From positions 1 to 29,130 of the forward strand of contig JAAAKB020256159.1 of assembly GCA_010014835.2 (NCBI GenBank): a stretch of 29,130 nt of DNA, given 5' to 3'. This stretch comes from Apostichopus leukothele. Its lineage: Eukaryota > Echinodermata > Holothuroidea > Aspidochirotida > Stichopodidae. Position numbers and translations under genes: made by a program. Positions 21,168 through 29,130 of this stretch are shown piece after piece. A model generated the notes under the pieces. The model worked only from the letters and a program-made list of their open reading frames with translations, made no database searches and was not told the origin of the DNA. Position 1 is the stretch's first letter, and every line of letters starts with the position of its first letter.

Positions 21168-21363
21168 CTAAAAACAAGAAAAGAAAAACATTGGATAAAA
21201 TATATTTGAGATTTGCAGACAGTCATAGTAGCTTGAATCATATTGTCATTAGCCACGAGAGTTAAACAAATTGCAACAATACGGTGAGTTGTATTTCCTT
21301 GTTTAATAAACAAAATTCTAACATTTAAATGAAAATGCCACAAACCCAACTTCCTCACACAAC

Positions 21364-21721
21364 ATACGCCTACTGATGTGATACTTGCAACTAAATAAAA
21401 CCCATAATGCTCCTTTAAAGATTATAACAATATGCACCTAGATTAATCAAATTTCAAATTCCTTCACAGGTGTGTCCTTGTTTCATATGTTCCATGATGT
21501 ATTGTATACGCCTCCTGAAGTGATTCACGAAACCAAATGAAACACATGCGTATTCCTTTAATGAATTAAAGTAGAATGCAAACATCAAATTTGAAATTCC
21601 TTCACATGTATGTCCTTGTTTCATATGGTCTATCATGCACATGCCTCCTGAAGTGATTCACGAAACCAAATGAAAACCCATGAGTATCCCTTTAATAACA
21701 TAAAGCAGCATGCAAACCAGG
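21364..21721. repeat. Tandem repeat, ~138-bp unit, two full and one decayed copy
   Basis: Two close copies start near 21449 and 21586 (CAAATTTCAAATTCCTTCAC and CAAATTTGAAATTCCTTCAC), each running through CCTCCTGAAGTGATTCACGA and CCAAATGAAA to a GCAAAC end. A decayed earlier copy starts near 21364 (TACGCCTACTGATGTGAT). The last copy is cut at GCAAACCAG by the TTAA element that follows. The array lies in the region where the missing 5' dynein exons should be. Confidence 0.82.
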
Positions 21722-22049
21722 TTAAAGGGTGTGAAGACTCGCGCACAAAGAAACGTCTCATGCCGGTAATCTGACCTAGCTTCGAATGAGGTGTAACAGA
21801 AGTGTTAGACATCGGTAATTAGACACTAGTATACAGTCAGTACATGCAGCTTCGGTCAATACCCACAGCACAGTGTACAAACGATACAGCGATGGAAATC
21901 TCAGGTCCAGCTAAAGATAACAATGTATCATGTTTCATTAATGTCTGCATTTTGTAGCGACAAGCAGAAAACTTCACTTGCAAGCAACGGGAAGTGTAAT
22001 TTTTTCAGAGCGCGGCACATGGTTTGGGGCGAGTGTTCAATGCCTTTAA
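21722..22049 (-). mobile_element. TTAA-bounded MITE, 328 bp, full copy
   Basis: Both ends are TTAA. The left end TTAAAGGGTGTGAAGACTCG is an imperfect inverted copy of the right end, which reads TTAAAGGCATTGAACACTCG on the minus strand. There is no transposase frame, so it is a non-autonomous DNA element. TTAA ends recall piggyBac-type insertion, though the superfamily is inferred. A second copy in the opposite orientation starts at 28946 and matches at roughly nine of ten bases over about 185 bases. Confidence 0.85.
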
Positions 22050-22299
22050 TACTTAGAGGTTGACTTTTATAAATTAGAAATGTGTTTAGGAAACATCACC
22101 TTCACTGCTCTAGGCGTTGTGAGTATTAATACTTATAGCTTGACTTTTATAAATCAGAAATGTGTTTAGGAAGCATCACCTTGCCTTTAATACTTAGAGG
22201 TTGACTTTTATAAATTAGAAATGTGTTTAGGAAGCATCACCTTCACTGCTCCAGGCTTTGTGAGTATTAATACTTATAGCTTGACTTTTATAAATCAGA
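22041..22299. repeat. 141-bp tandem duplication with internal ~75-bp half-repeats
   Basis: Unit 1 is 22041-22181 and unit 2 is 22182-22299 (truncated). Both start with TGCCTTTAATACTTAGAGG, of which the first nine bases are the end of the neighbouring MITE. Within each unit, ACTTAGAGGTTGACTTTTAT and ACTTATAGCTTGACTTTTAT mark two related halves. Confidence 0.88.
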
Positions 22300-22524
22300 G
22301 TACTAATACAGGAGACGTTAACTGTCATATATTTAAAATAGAACATATTTGTACCACTGCAGTAGTTCGAACATTGGACCAACAAATAACAATCAGTTTG
22401 TGTGTTCTTCAGTTGAAGCTAACACAAAGTTCAAGGGTACCAAGCCTTAGTTTACAGGACAAAATCTTGTTACTGCTCTGTCATCTTTCTAGGGATCAAA
22501 ACATGAGGAGTGTTAGGTCCACAG

Positions 22525-22694
22525 TATACAAATAATGAATGGTTTCCATTCGTGCAATAGTGCAAATATTTCATTCGTTGAAAGATGTAATTTGTTCCAT
22601 TCAATTCGGCTGCGCCTTGTTGAATGGAACATTCCATCTTTCGACTCATGAAATATTTGCACTATTGCACTCATAACCATTCATTATTTGTATA
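22525..22694. mobile_element. Foldback / MITE-like inverted repeat, ~170 bp
   Basis: Two arms of about 75 bases (22525 to about 22604, and about 22618 to 22694) are inverted copies. The outer ends are TATACAAATAATGAATGG and its complement, and the inner ends are TTCCATTCAA and TTGAATGGAA around a 13-base GC-rich loop (TTCGGCTGCGCCT). The arms differ at a handful of positions and small indels. There is no coding content. A TA dinucleotide at each outer edge would fit a Tc1/mariner-type target site, which is inference. Confidence 0.85.
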
Positions 22695-23371
22695 ATATTA
22701 CAGTAACATTACAGTGAACAGAAGACCTGTTGCTTCTTATCAACACAAGTCAATGGAATATATACTTAGAAAGAGAAAGAAGCATCAGTTGCTCATATCA
22801 AAATTCAGTAAAGACTGTCTTGCTCAATATACATGAACATAAAAGAGTGTCTCAAAACTATGCATAAAATGCCAATATATATTATTCCAAAAATTGTCAA
22901 AGGGATGTTGCAAAGTCTGTAATAATTTTTGAAAATTTTTGGCCGTTTAGCAGATCTAAAACTTCTTGAATCATTATCTATAGGACCTTTCAAAGTGACT
23001 TCTCTCTTCCCAAACAATGCTCCAAAGCTGCCCTTGTATCATGCATGCATGCTTACAATCATAACTATTTCACTGTAGTATTATAATGCAAAATAGCAAT
23101 TGATCAAAGGGGCAAAATTTAGTCATCAAATTTGTGTAGCAGCCTTAATGGCTCTTTCATAAAATGCTATATTGTTCCTGTGTAAAACTAATAATCTTTT
23201 CTACCTTTACTTGGCATGACACTTGAGTAGTCATGCCACACTGCCGTGGACTTTTGTTTGTATGTAACTGACAAACTCAATACAAAATAAGGTAGGCGTG
23301 AGCAATTATCCTTGATAAAAGCATGGAGTAATTATAAAAACCAACAGTGCTGTGAGAGAACACTTACTTAC
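22695..23371. other. Presumed PMVK intron 2 start, nothing coding seen
   Basis: The minus strand was read for PMVK exons 3 to 5, which should contain motifs such as RWGEEKR and WLVSDTRR. None was seen. The open frame at 22805-23017 resembles nothing known to me. Confidence 0.5.
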
Positions 23372-24559
23372 CTTGGCATACTGCTCTTTCAAAGGTCCTG
23401 AAAGCCGTAGTATTATGCTTCTGCTACCAAACCTGTTGTGGAGACAAAATGTTTCTGGTTATTTAAAGACTGTAGCTGACACACAGACTTTACATCCTAT
23501 TTTCCATCAAAAACTTAGACAAAAAGCACAACAAAACAGATTAAAATGGTCATTAAAATTGCAAAGAAATATTTGACTTACATTGCTTCATTCTTCCTGT
23601 TTCATGAGTGACCAGCACAGTTAATTTGTTTTTAACAGCCTTTCATGAAAATTAAGAATATCTATCCATGCAAATTCGCAAACCAAGCTATGAAGTATTT
23701 TAATAAATTATAAATTACTTAAATCAGAAGAGTCAGACTCCAAGTTTTTGTTGTCAATATCACAAGATCCACTTACTGTATGTACATACATGTATAATTG
23801 GGGTATATATTTATCAACATTTGGGAGCAATGCCAAGAATGTCCTCTACTGACCTTGAAATTACCTTCAAAATGCTAAAAATGCCTCTGTCATAATATCC
23901 TCTATATGTCATCTGTTTTCTGTTGAATCTGTTTAACATTGTTGACTGTTGATACCAAACCAGAAAGTTCAGAGCTATGCACATGCTCCCCAAGAAGGCT
24001 GCTATTGCAAAACTGTATCCCCAAATACAAATTAGTAAGATGAATAGCATTTGAAAGAAAAAAACATAATTTGTAATTTGTCAGAAATTTACGCTGGTGC
24101 TGATGGCGAGTTGTAGACTTAGCATGTTAGTACATCTACAATGCACCATTCCCTTCAAATTTGTATAAATTTCTCCTGTTACGGCTGACGAAAGTGCGAA
24201 ACACAAAGTTGACAAGTTTCACTGATATGACATCAAATTTAACTTTAAGTCTTGGTAAAGATAAATTAAATCACATACTGAAGCCAAGGCCTAAAACTAT
24301 ACTAGTTAGGATAGAAGTTAGTGTGTAATTCATTGAAGCACACATGTTATTCGTCCTTACAGGTTATTACATAATGACATTTCAAGACTCATGCTAGTCT
24401 GTGACTTAAAACCTCAACTGGTTATGATTGATAAATTAATAAAACCAAAGATTTTATTCACCGTTTTTGAAGCAGCATTGTCACAAAGTCTTTACCAGAC
24501 TTTCTTTTCCCACTGAATACATAAATAATCCGAGGCAATATGCTCTGTGATTCTGCCAT
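23372..24559 (-). CDS. PMVK: Phosphomevalonate kinase, exons 1 and 2 only
   Basis: PMVK converts 5-phosphomevalonate to 5-diphosphomevalonate with ATP, in the cytosolic/peroxisomal mevalonate pathway. Exon 1 is 24559-24462 and starts at an ATG; exon 2 is 23432-23372. The junction is phase 2 (CG|G) with GT/AG sites on both sides. Exon 1 holds the basic ATP-binding loop FSGKRKSGKDFVT of the animal-type enzyme. Exon 2 holds ILRLSGPLKEQYAK, which matches the same point in vertebrate PMVK, where an intron also follows. Only 53 of about 190 residues are encoded. No third exon is found in the 2.2 kb before the dynein exons on the same strand, so the gene is truncated, interrupted or misassembled here. 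Intron 1 (23433-24461) carries no clear feature; the open frame 23814-24050 in it is not PMVK. Confidence 0.9.
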
Positions 24560-24906
24560 TCTGGATGCTGATGAACCTGTCCCTAAGTTCGTGAAATAAA
24601 ACTAGACTAGATATGGAGAACTCCGAAGCAATTTACTTCCTAACGCGGTCTGAGCAGTAACTTGAATGGGTTATTTTGGAGAATGCATTTGTACTACTTG
24701 CTGCATGGCAAAGGTTGAAATAGTGGAACAGGTGTGTATGTTTACAATGTTCACGTTGTACCCTCGCGAAAGGAGGGAGCTGTACATAATTTAAAAATGT
24801 TTGAATCGGACCCTTGGCAACGACCAGGCATCACGTAGCTTATGAAGAAGAGATCGCTCCGATGTGACAGAATAAGTTTTGAAGATGAACGAATCCTATT
24901 AAATGG
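24560..24906. promoter_or_regulatory. Probable shared upstream region of PMVK (-) and LRRC61 (+)
   Basis: PMVK reads left from 24559, and LRRC61 reads right with its first found exon at 26588. The sequence between about 24640 and 24870 is less AT-rich and contains CG dinucleotides (AACGCGG, CCTCGCGAAAGG, ATCGGACCC, GATCGCTCCGATG), unlike its surroundings. This fits a divergent promoter. No TATA box or transcription start could be fixed from sequence. Confidence 0.4.
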
Positions 24907-25509
24907 GTACATCTTGTTTTAAATTTAAACTTTTGTATGATGGAATGATTCTGTTAGATTTGATTATGTTACATGGTTTGAAATGATGGTAACCTAGTTC
25001 TAACGTTTGAACTCTATTCTTACTCTTCCTCAGTCTTTCACTTCAGTAACTTCTAAGGCTAGGCCGCGATGCTACAGTACAGGGCTTTATTAGGGATCTG
25101 GGTTCTACTACAGTAGTGTATGATGATATCCAAACCAGTCCCTACCTTCGAATGTCCCTAATGAGCGCAGGGTATTGTGGTAAACATATGTTGCTCCACT
25201 GATACTTCATAGACACTAGGCTAGTTGCCGTGTTTGAAAGTGAAATTGTAAACACTGTAGGTTTTACGCACATCACACTTACACAGCTCAATAGAAATGG
25301 CTGACATTTAATGGTGGTACTGACTACTGGTACATAAGTTATTTACCAGATCATCAGTTAAATATTAAAGGATGGCACTCTTACTTAAATACACTGGATC
25401 ATCAATGTTTGATTCTTTGCCAGATGCAAAAGGAATCTTTTGCTATGGTGATGGTGTTGTTTATATTTAGTGTGTGTGCGTATATGTGTGTGACACCTTG
25501 CATTGTAAA
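24907..25509. other. Presumed LRRC61 first intron, nothing recognised
   Basis: AT-rich sequence with no exon that I can support. It ends where the decayed tandem repeat begins. Confidence 0.4.
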
Positions 25510-26085
25510 CAGATAACACACAAACTTTAGCCGAGGCCTAGGGTGGGTGAACTTCATATTTGGTATGTGTATGCACCATATTGGGTAAAAGCACCCTATG
25601 GTTTTCTGCAGAGTTCAAAGGTCATTCAAAGTCAATAGACTATCAAATTTGAAAACCTTATAGGCCTATAAACACTATAACTCCAAAAGGAAGGCTTGTA
25701 TTCACTTCATACTTGGTATGTGGATCCACCTTATTGAGTAGCCTACATAATCTCTATCCTTTTCGTCATGTGTCATTTAAGGTCAACAGAATTCACAGTC
25801 CGAAAACCTTGTAGACTCAGTAACTAGATCAATACATTAAATGTTATCTGATGTCATAGTCTACAAACCTTGTAAACACAGTAACTCCAATTCAAGTTAA
25901 ACCTGATATATGTGGATCCCCGTTATTGAGTACAAGAGCCCAGAAGATCTCTCCAGAGGTCAATTGTATTTGGGGTTAACAGAGTTCAAAGTCTGAAAAC
26001 CTTAAAAAACGGATGAATCCAAGAGTAAAGCTTGGATGAAATTCATATTTTCAGGTATGTGGCTCCTCCTTATGTGACCCCAAAA
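25510..26085. repeat. Diverged tandem repeat, unit roughly 170-190 bp
   Basis: Three to four decayed units share GAAAACCTT(A/G)TA, (A/G)TAACTCCAA and TTCATA(T/C)TTGGTATGTG followed by GGATCCACCTTATTGAGTA. Marks occur near 25545, 25648, 25695, 25803, 25863, 25915, 25996 and 26030. Spacing is irregular because of internal deletions. It is probably intronic to LRRC61. Confidence 0.75.
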
Positions 26086-26587
26086 GATGCGTGGCATGGT
26101 AGTGTGTATATATTGTAAGAATTCTGTTCAGAACACATAAAAAACATGGGAGGTGCTCTTCTTACTCTTTCTCCTCATAGTGTAACATATTCAATTTAGA
26201 AATTATTTTCTTCAATGCTGGTTTCTAGTTTCTTCCTGATGAAAACAGTTTTGAAAGAAATCAAAGCCTGCATACATAGTGCGGCAAGGAATCACAGATA
26301 ATACTTTTGGCTTTCTGGTTTTTTGTTTAGGCCAACTAGGATGGTATTGTCTAGAAGCTGCTGAGCTCCATCGTTCCATGTTCGTTTGTTGCAGCTCACA
26401 GACTCATGATTGTTATTGGTTGAATAAGCAAGCATGTTTATTCAGTCGATAATGGAGTAGGCTAAATAGCCACAACCAAAATTAAAATAGTGAAAGAAGG
26501 TAACAACAATCTTCATAGCTCATGAAAAGAGTATTTTTTGACAGAATGGTTTGAAAATGTATATTTCCTATTCATCTTCTTCCTTAG
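26086..26587. other. Presumed LRRC61 intron, nothing recognised
   Basis: No repeat array or exon seen. It ends in the acceptor TTCTTCCTTAG at 26577-26587. Confidence 0.45.
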
Positions 26588-28902
26588 AGCTTGATACCAA
26601 AACTGTTTCAAAACAACTTTTGAAGACCCTAAGTGGAGAGTTTGACTTAGAGAGTATTAGATTCATCAACCTGTCTCAGCTGAGTGAGTAATGTCTCCTT
26701 ATTTGGACAATTAATTGAAATTATCATAACAATGATATCAATTGATAGATTGCTCTTTTGTGTGAACTCTGAATTAAAGTTCAAATAAAAACAGATGATG
26801 TAAGAATTGATTAAGCGTGTGAATAATCTTCTTTTACTTTAGCATCCAAACTTAATTTGCACAGCGTGGACATGTTTATTAGGTTACATAACACCACCAT
26901 CCTATCTTCCATATCTGTATCTGATCTGCTCATGTTTTATTCTAGTTACTAAGTGTTACGAACCTGGCTCCAAACCAACGCCCACTTCCATTATAAATTT
27001 TCTCCAGTAATTAATTTCCCCTGTTTCTTATTTTACTGGTCAATGTTCTGAGATTTGACAGTTGATATAGACAAAGTACTTATTTTAAGGCTGTCCTAGC
27101 TCATATTTGCTGATTTATCAAATTGGCTATCGTTCATTAAATTCATTTAAAACACACATCAAACTACTCTTTGACTACAGAATCTGGTAAAATGGGTCAT
27201 TTGAAATATTTTATGTTTCCTTGAAAGATAAGTCTTGAAAAAAAGAAAAAGTTGATGAACACATACACAAATTGAGCTTGTTTTTAGTCTAATGTATTTG
27301 GAAGATGTGTCATACTTTATACTTTGAAATCATCTATATTTATCTCGAATAAACTTGAGTACCCTGTACTTTCCACTGAATATTTTCTGATAGTATGCTA
27401 GCAACTACAGTAGGTAAACATTTACCAATGGGAAAGGGGATGCATGGAACACAAAAAATACACCATGTGAGTACAGTATGTGGTCCATGGTTATCTGTTA
27501 TGTGGCTTTTAGAAGTCAAAACTTGTTGCTGTTGAATAATTTCAGAAATAGAAAACCTTGGAGATATATCTGACTGCATCTGTCTCGAGAAGTTGGATGC
27601 GAGTAAAAACTTAATCAGTGATGTGAAGCCTCTGGCCAAACTGAAGCAGCTTACATACCTTAACCTTGCTGCCAACTCTATTTCATTCATTGGTAAGAAT
27701 CAATCTGTGTTTATGTATTATAAATATATTACATTACATAGACTGGATTGTATGCACTCCCTAACACACCTGATATGCTTTAATTGCATTTGATACAGTT
27801 TTGAGTAGCTATTTGAACTTAGTGGCAAAGAAACATTTGTGATCTTCTATTAAGAATTTAAAAAAATATGGATTCACTTTTATACCACAGTTTGGTTCAT
27901 CTTACAGATATATATAAACATACTGAAATGTATTCAGTTAATCCTTTTTAATCCACAATGTTAATGATAACATTGTGTTATTTGGTGGGTTTTTTCCCCC
28001 TGTTCTTTACAATGTGGAGGAGAACTATGATTTTGTTATTATTGAATTCTGATCATAGGTTACATGTTTACTTTCATTTAAGCTTGTTTATTTCTCAACT
28101 TGAAATCTCTTTTTATAAATGTGATTTTATATATATTTTATTCTTTCTTCTTTTCAGATCACCTTGAGGAGTTAGAGAGTTTGAAGACCCTCAACCTTGC
28201 AGGGAATTTGCTTGGCAGGTAGAATTTGAGTTATCTAAATGAAATGCATAATGTTTAAAAACTAACTGTATGATATTTCTTTGTGCATGGTAAAAATAAA
28301 ATTTTCTCAAAAAAGGAATGCTTTTTCTATTGTAATCAGATAGTTTACTGCAATAATGTGTTTGAAAGTGACTTAATCTATAATAAAGAGTGCTACCACA
28401 TATAGATTCTATATGTGGTAGCACTCTATAGCATGTTCCTCCATCAACATCCCACCCATCAATGGAATCAGTTTTGATATAGATCACTTGTTTCCAAGCA
28501 ATCCTGAAACATAGGTTCAGTTATTTTGCCAAATCTTAGCTCATTCCTACCACCTATTATCTAATCAACTGACACTTGATTGATGTGTGTTGCTCATAAT
28601 TTTTACCTGCAATGGTTTCCATCTTTTGGTTATCAAGCTTTGATAGTCTTCAAGGTCTCACCAAGCTACAATGCCTAGAGAGCCTGAGATTTCAAGACCC
28701 AATTCAGGAGTACATGAATCCAATATGTCAAAATGCCTTCTATAAGAGGAATGTCCTGGCAATGTTGCCAAACCTGAAGAGTCTTGATGGTGAGAGAGTG
28801 ACAGGAAGAGGAAGTGAAGTCTTCGGGCTCTTGCACGAGTTAGAGAGAGATGTTAACAGTAAGTTTGCCCCCAAAAAAGGCATGTTTAGTATTCCAAGTT
28901 AG
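26588..28902 (+). CDS. LRRC61: Leucine-rich repeat-containing protein 61
   Basis: Exons 26588-26683, 27546-27692, 28158-28218 and 28647-28902 join with phases 1/2, 1/2 and 2/1 and GT/AG sites, and end at a TAG at 28900-28902. The product, about 187 residues without the start, has QLLKTLSGEFDLESI, then leucine-rich repeats (LEKLDASKNLI, LTYLNLAANSI, LKTLNLAGNLL), then a C-terminal cap CLESLRFQDPIQEYMNPIC, MLPNLKSLDGERVTGRGSE. These match vertebrate LRRC61 (for example DGERVIGRGSE and LLKSRTGEFSLESI) as I remember it. The function of the family is poorly known; the repeats suggest a scaffold or adaptor. Vertebrate LRRC61 is about 259 residues, so this one lacks most of the C-terminal extension. 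The first exon begins with two bases of a split codon, so a 5' exon with the start is missing. ATG G|GTACAT at 24903-24908 would give Met-Glu-Leu in phase, but this is a guess. Introns carry two hairpins (27954-27977 and 28387-28427). Confidence 0.9.
28387..28427. repeat. Perfect 19-bp hairpin in last LRRC61 intron
   Basis: AGAGTGCTACCACATATAG at 28387-28405 is followed by the loop ATT and its exact reverse complement at 28409-28427. A perfect stem of this length with a three-base loop should extrude or fold easily. Possible readings are a small foldback element or a recent palindromic duplication. Nothing shows that it is a microRNA precursor: the loop is too short. Confidence 0.85.
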
Positions 28903-28945
28903 TAGTATGACCAAGAAAGAGAGTAGGAGCATTTTCATAGTTATG

Positions 28946-29130
28946 TTAAAGGCATTGAAGACTCGCCCCAAACCGCGTGCAGCGCTCTGAAAAAGTTAAC
29001 TTTCCATTGCTTGCAAGTGACGTTTTCTGCTTGTCGCTACAAAATGCAGACAATAATGAAACGTGATACCTTGTTATCTTTAGCTGGACCTGAGATGTCC
29101 ATCGCTGTATCGTTTATACACTGTGCTGTG
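28946..29130 (+). mobile_element. TTAA-ended MITE, second copy, cut by window end
   Basis: It starts with TTAAAGGCATTGAAGACTCG and continues to the last base of the window. It is the reverse-oriented relative of the element at 21722-22049. It begins 43 bases after the LRRC61 stop codon, with no AATAAA in between, so it may lie in the LRRC61 3' untranslated region. Confidence 0.85.

Noticed and set aside
22221-22535. 104-codon plus-strand open frame
   Set aside because: It starts inside the 141-bp tandem repeat and runs into non-coding DNA, with no homology seen.
23814-24050. 78-codon minus-strand frame with a hydrophobic N-terminus, inside PMVK intron 1
   Set aside because: It could suggest a small membrane protein, but it has no splice link to PMVK, whose exon 1 and exon 2 join perfectly without it, and no other support.
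27340-27690. 116-codon minus-strand open frame
   Set aside because: It is the antisense shadow of the LRRC61 exon 27546-27692.
28387-28427. MicroRNA precursor
   Set aside because: The stem is only 19 bp with a three-base loop, too short for Drosha/Dicer processing of the usual kind.
1-29130. CRISPR arrays, tRNA and rRNA genes, bacterial operons
   Set aside because: The tandem repeats lack the spacer logic of CRISPR, no tRNA T-loop signature was found by eye, and the gene structure is plainly that of an intron-bearing eukaryote.

Overview
The window is animal nuclear DNA. It has short coding exons bounded by consensus GT/AG sites, introns of about 150 to 1,700 bases, many minisatellites and MITE-like repeats, and a 3' fragment of an L2/CR1-type LINE. 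The recognisable proteins are an axonemal dynein heavy chain, the animal form of phosphomevalonate kinase (PMVK) and LRRC61. These point to a ciliated metazoan. Repeat character and exon style suggest a marine deuterostome, possibly a sea cucumber or another echinoderm; that last step is inference only.

Layout. (1) At 990-2776 (+) four or more exons encode tandem leucine-rich repeats of a gene that enters from the left; its 3' end is not found. (2) At about 2.8-13.9 kb lies a long AT-rich stretch with no gene I can support, holding minisatellites, hairpins and C-rich tracts. (3) At 13.93-14.41 kb (+) is the 3' end of a LINE, stopping 10 intron bases short of a splice donor of the next gene. 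(4) At 14425-21167 (-) ten perfectly phased exons give about 578 codons of an inner-arm axonemal dynein heavy chain, from just before AAA4 through the microtubule-binding domain. The N-terminal tail, AAA1-3, AAA5-6 and C-terminus are absent. (5) At 21.36-22.70 kb is a repeat cluster: tandem ~138-bp units, a TTAA-bounded MITE, a 141-bp tandem duplication and a 170-bp foldback. (6) At 23372-24559 (-) are exons 1 and 2 of PMVK, with no later exon before the dynein exons. (7) At about 24.56-24.9 kb is a probable shared upstream region with LRRC61. (8) At 26588-28902 (+) is LRRC61, nearly complete, with a second copy of the TTAA MITE 43 bases after its stop codon.

The main puzzle is structural. 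Two genes on the minus strand (PMVK, then dynein) are each represented by only part of their exons, with intact reading frames and splice sites, and the repeat cluster lies at the break between them. A rearrangement or duplication of gene pieces, or an assembly join, would both explain this. Direct splicing of PMVK exon 2 to the first dynein exon would be out of frame. I found no operon, CRISPR array, tRNA or rRNA gene, and no convincing new enzymatic system.
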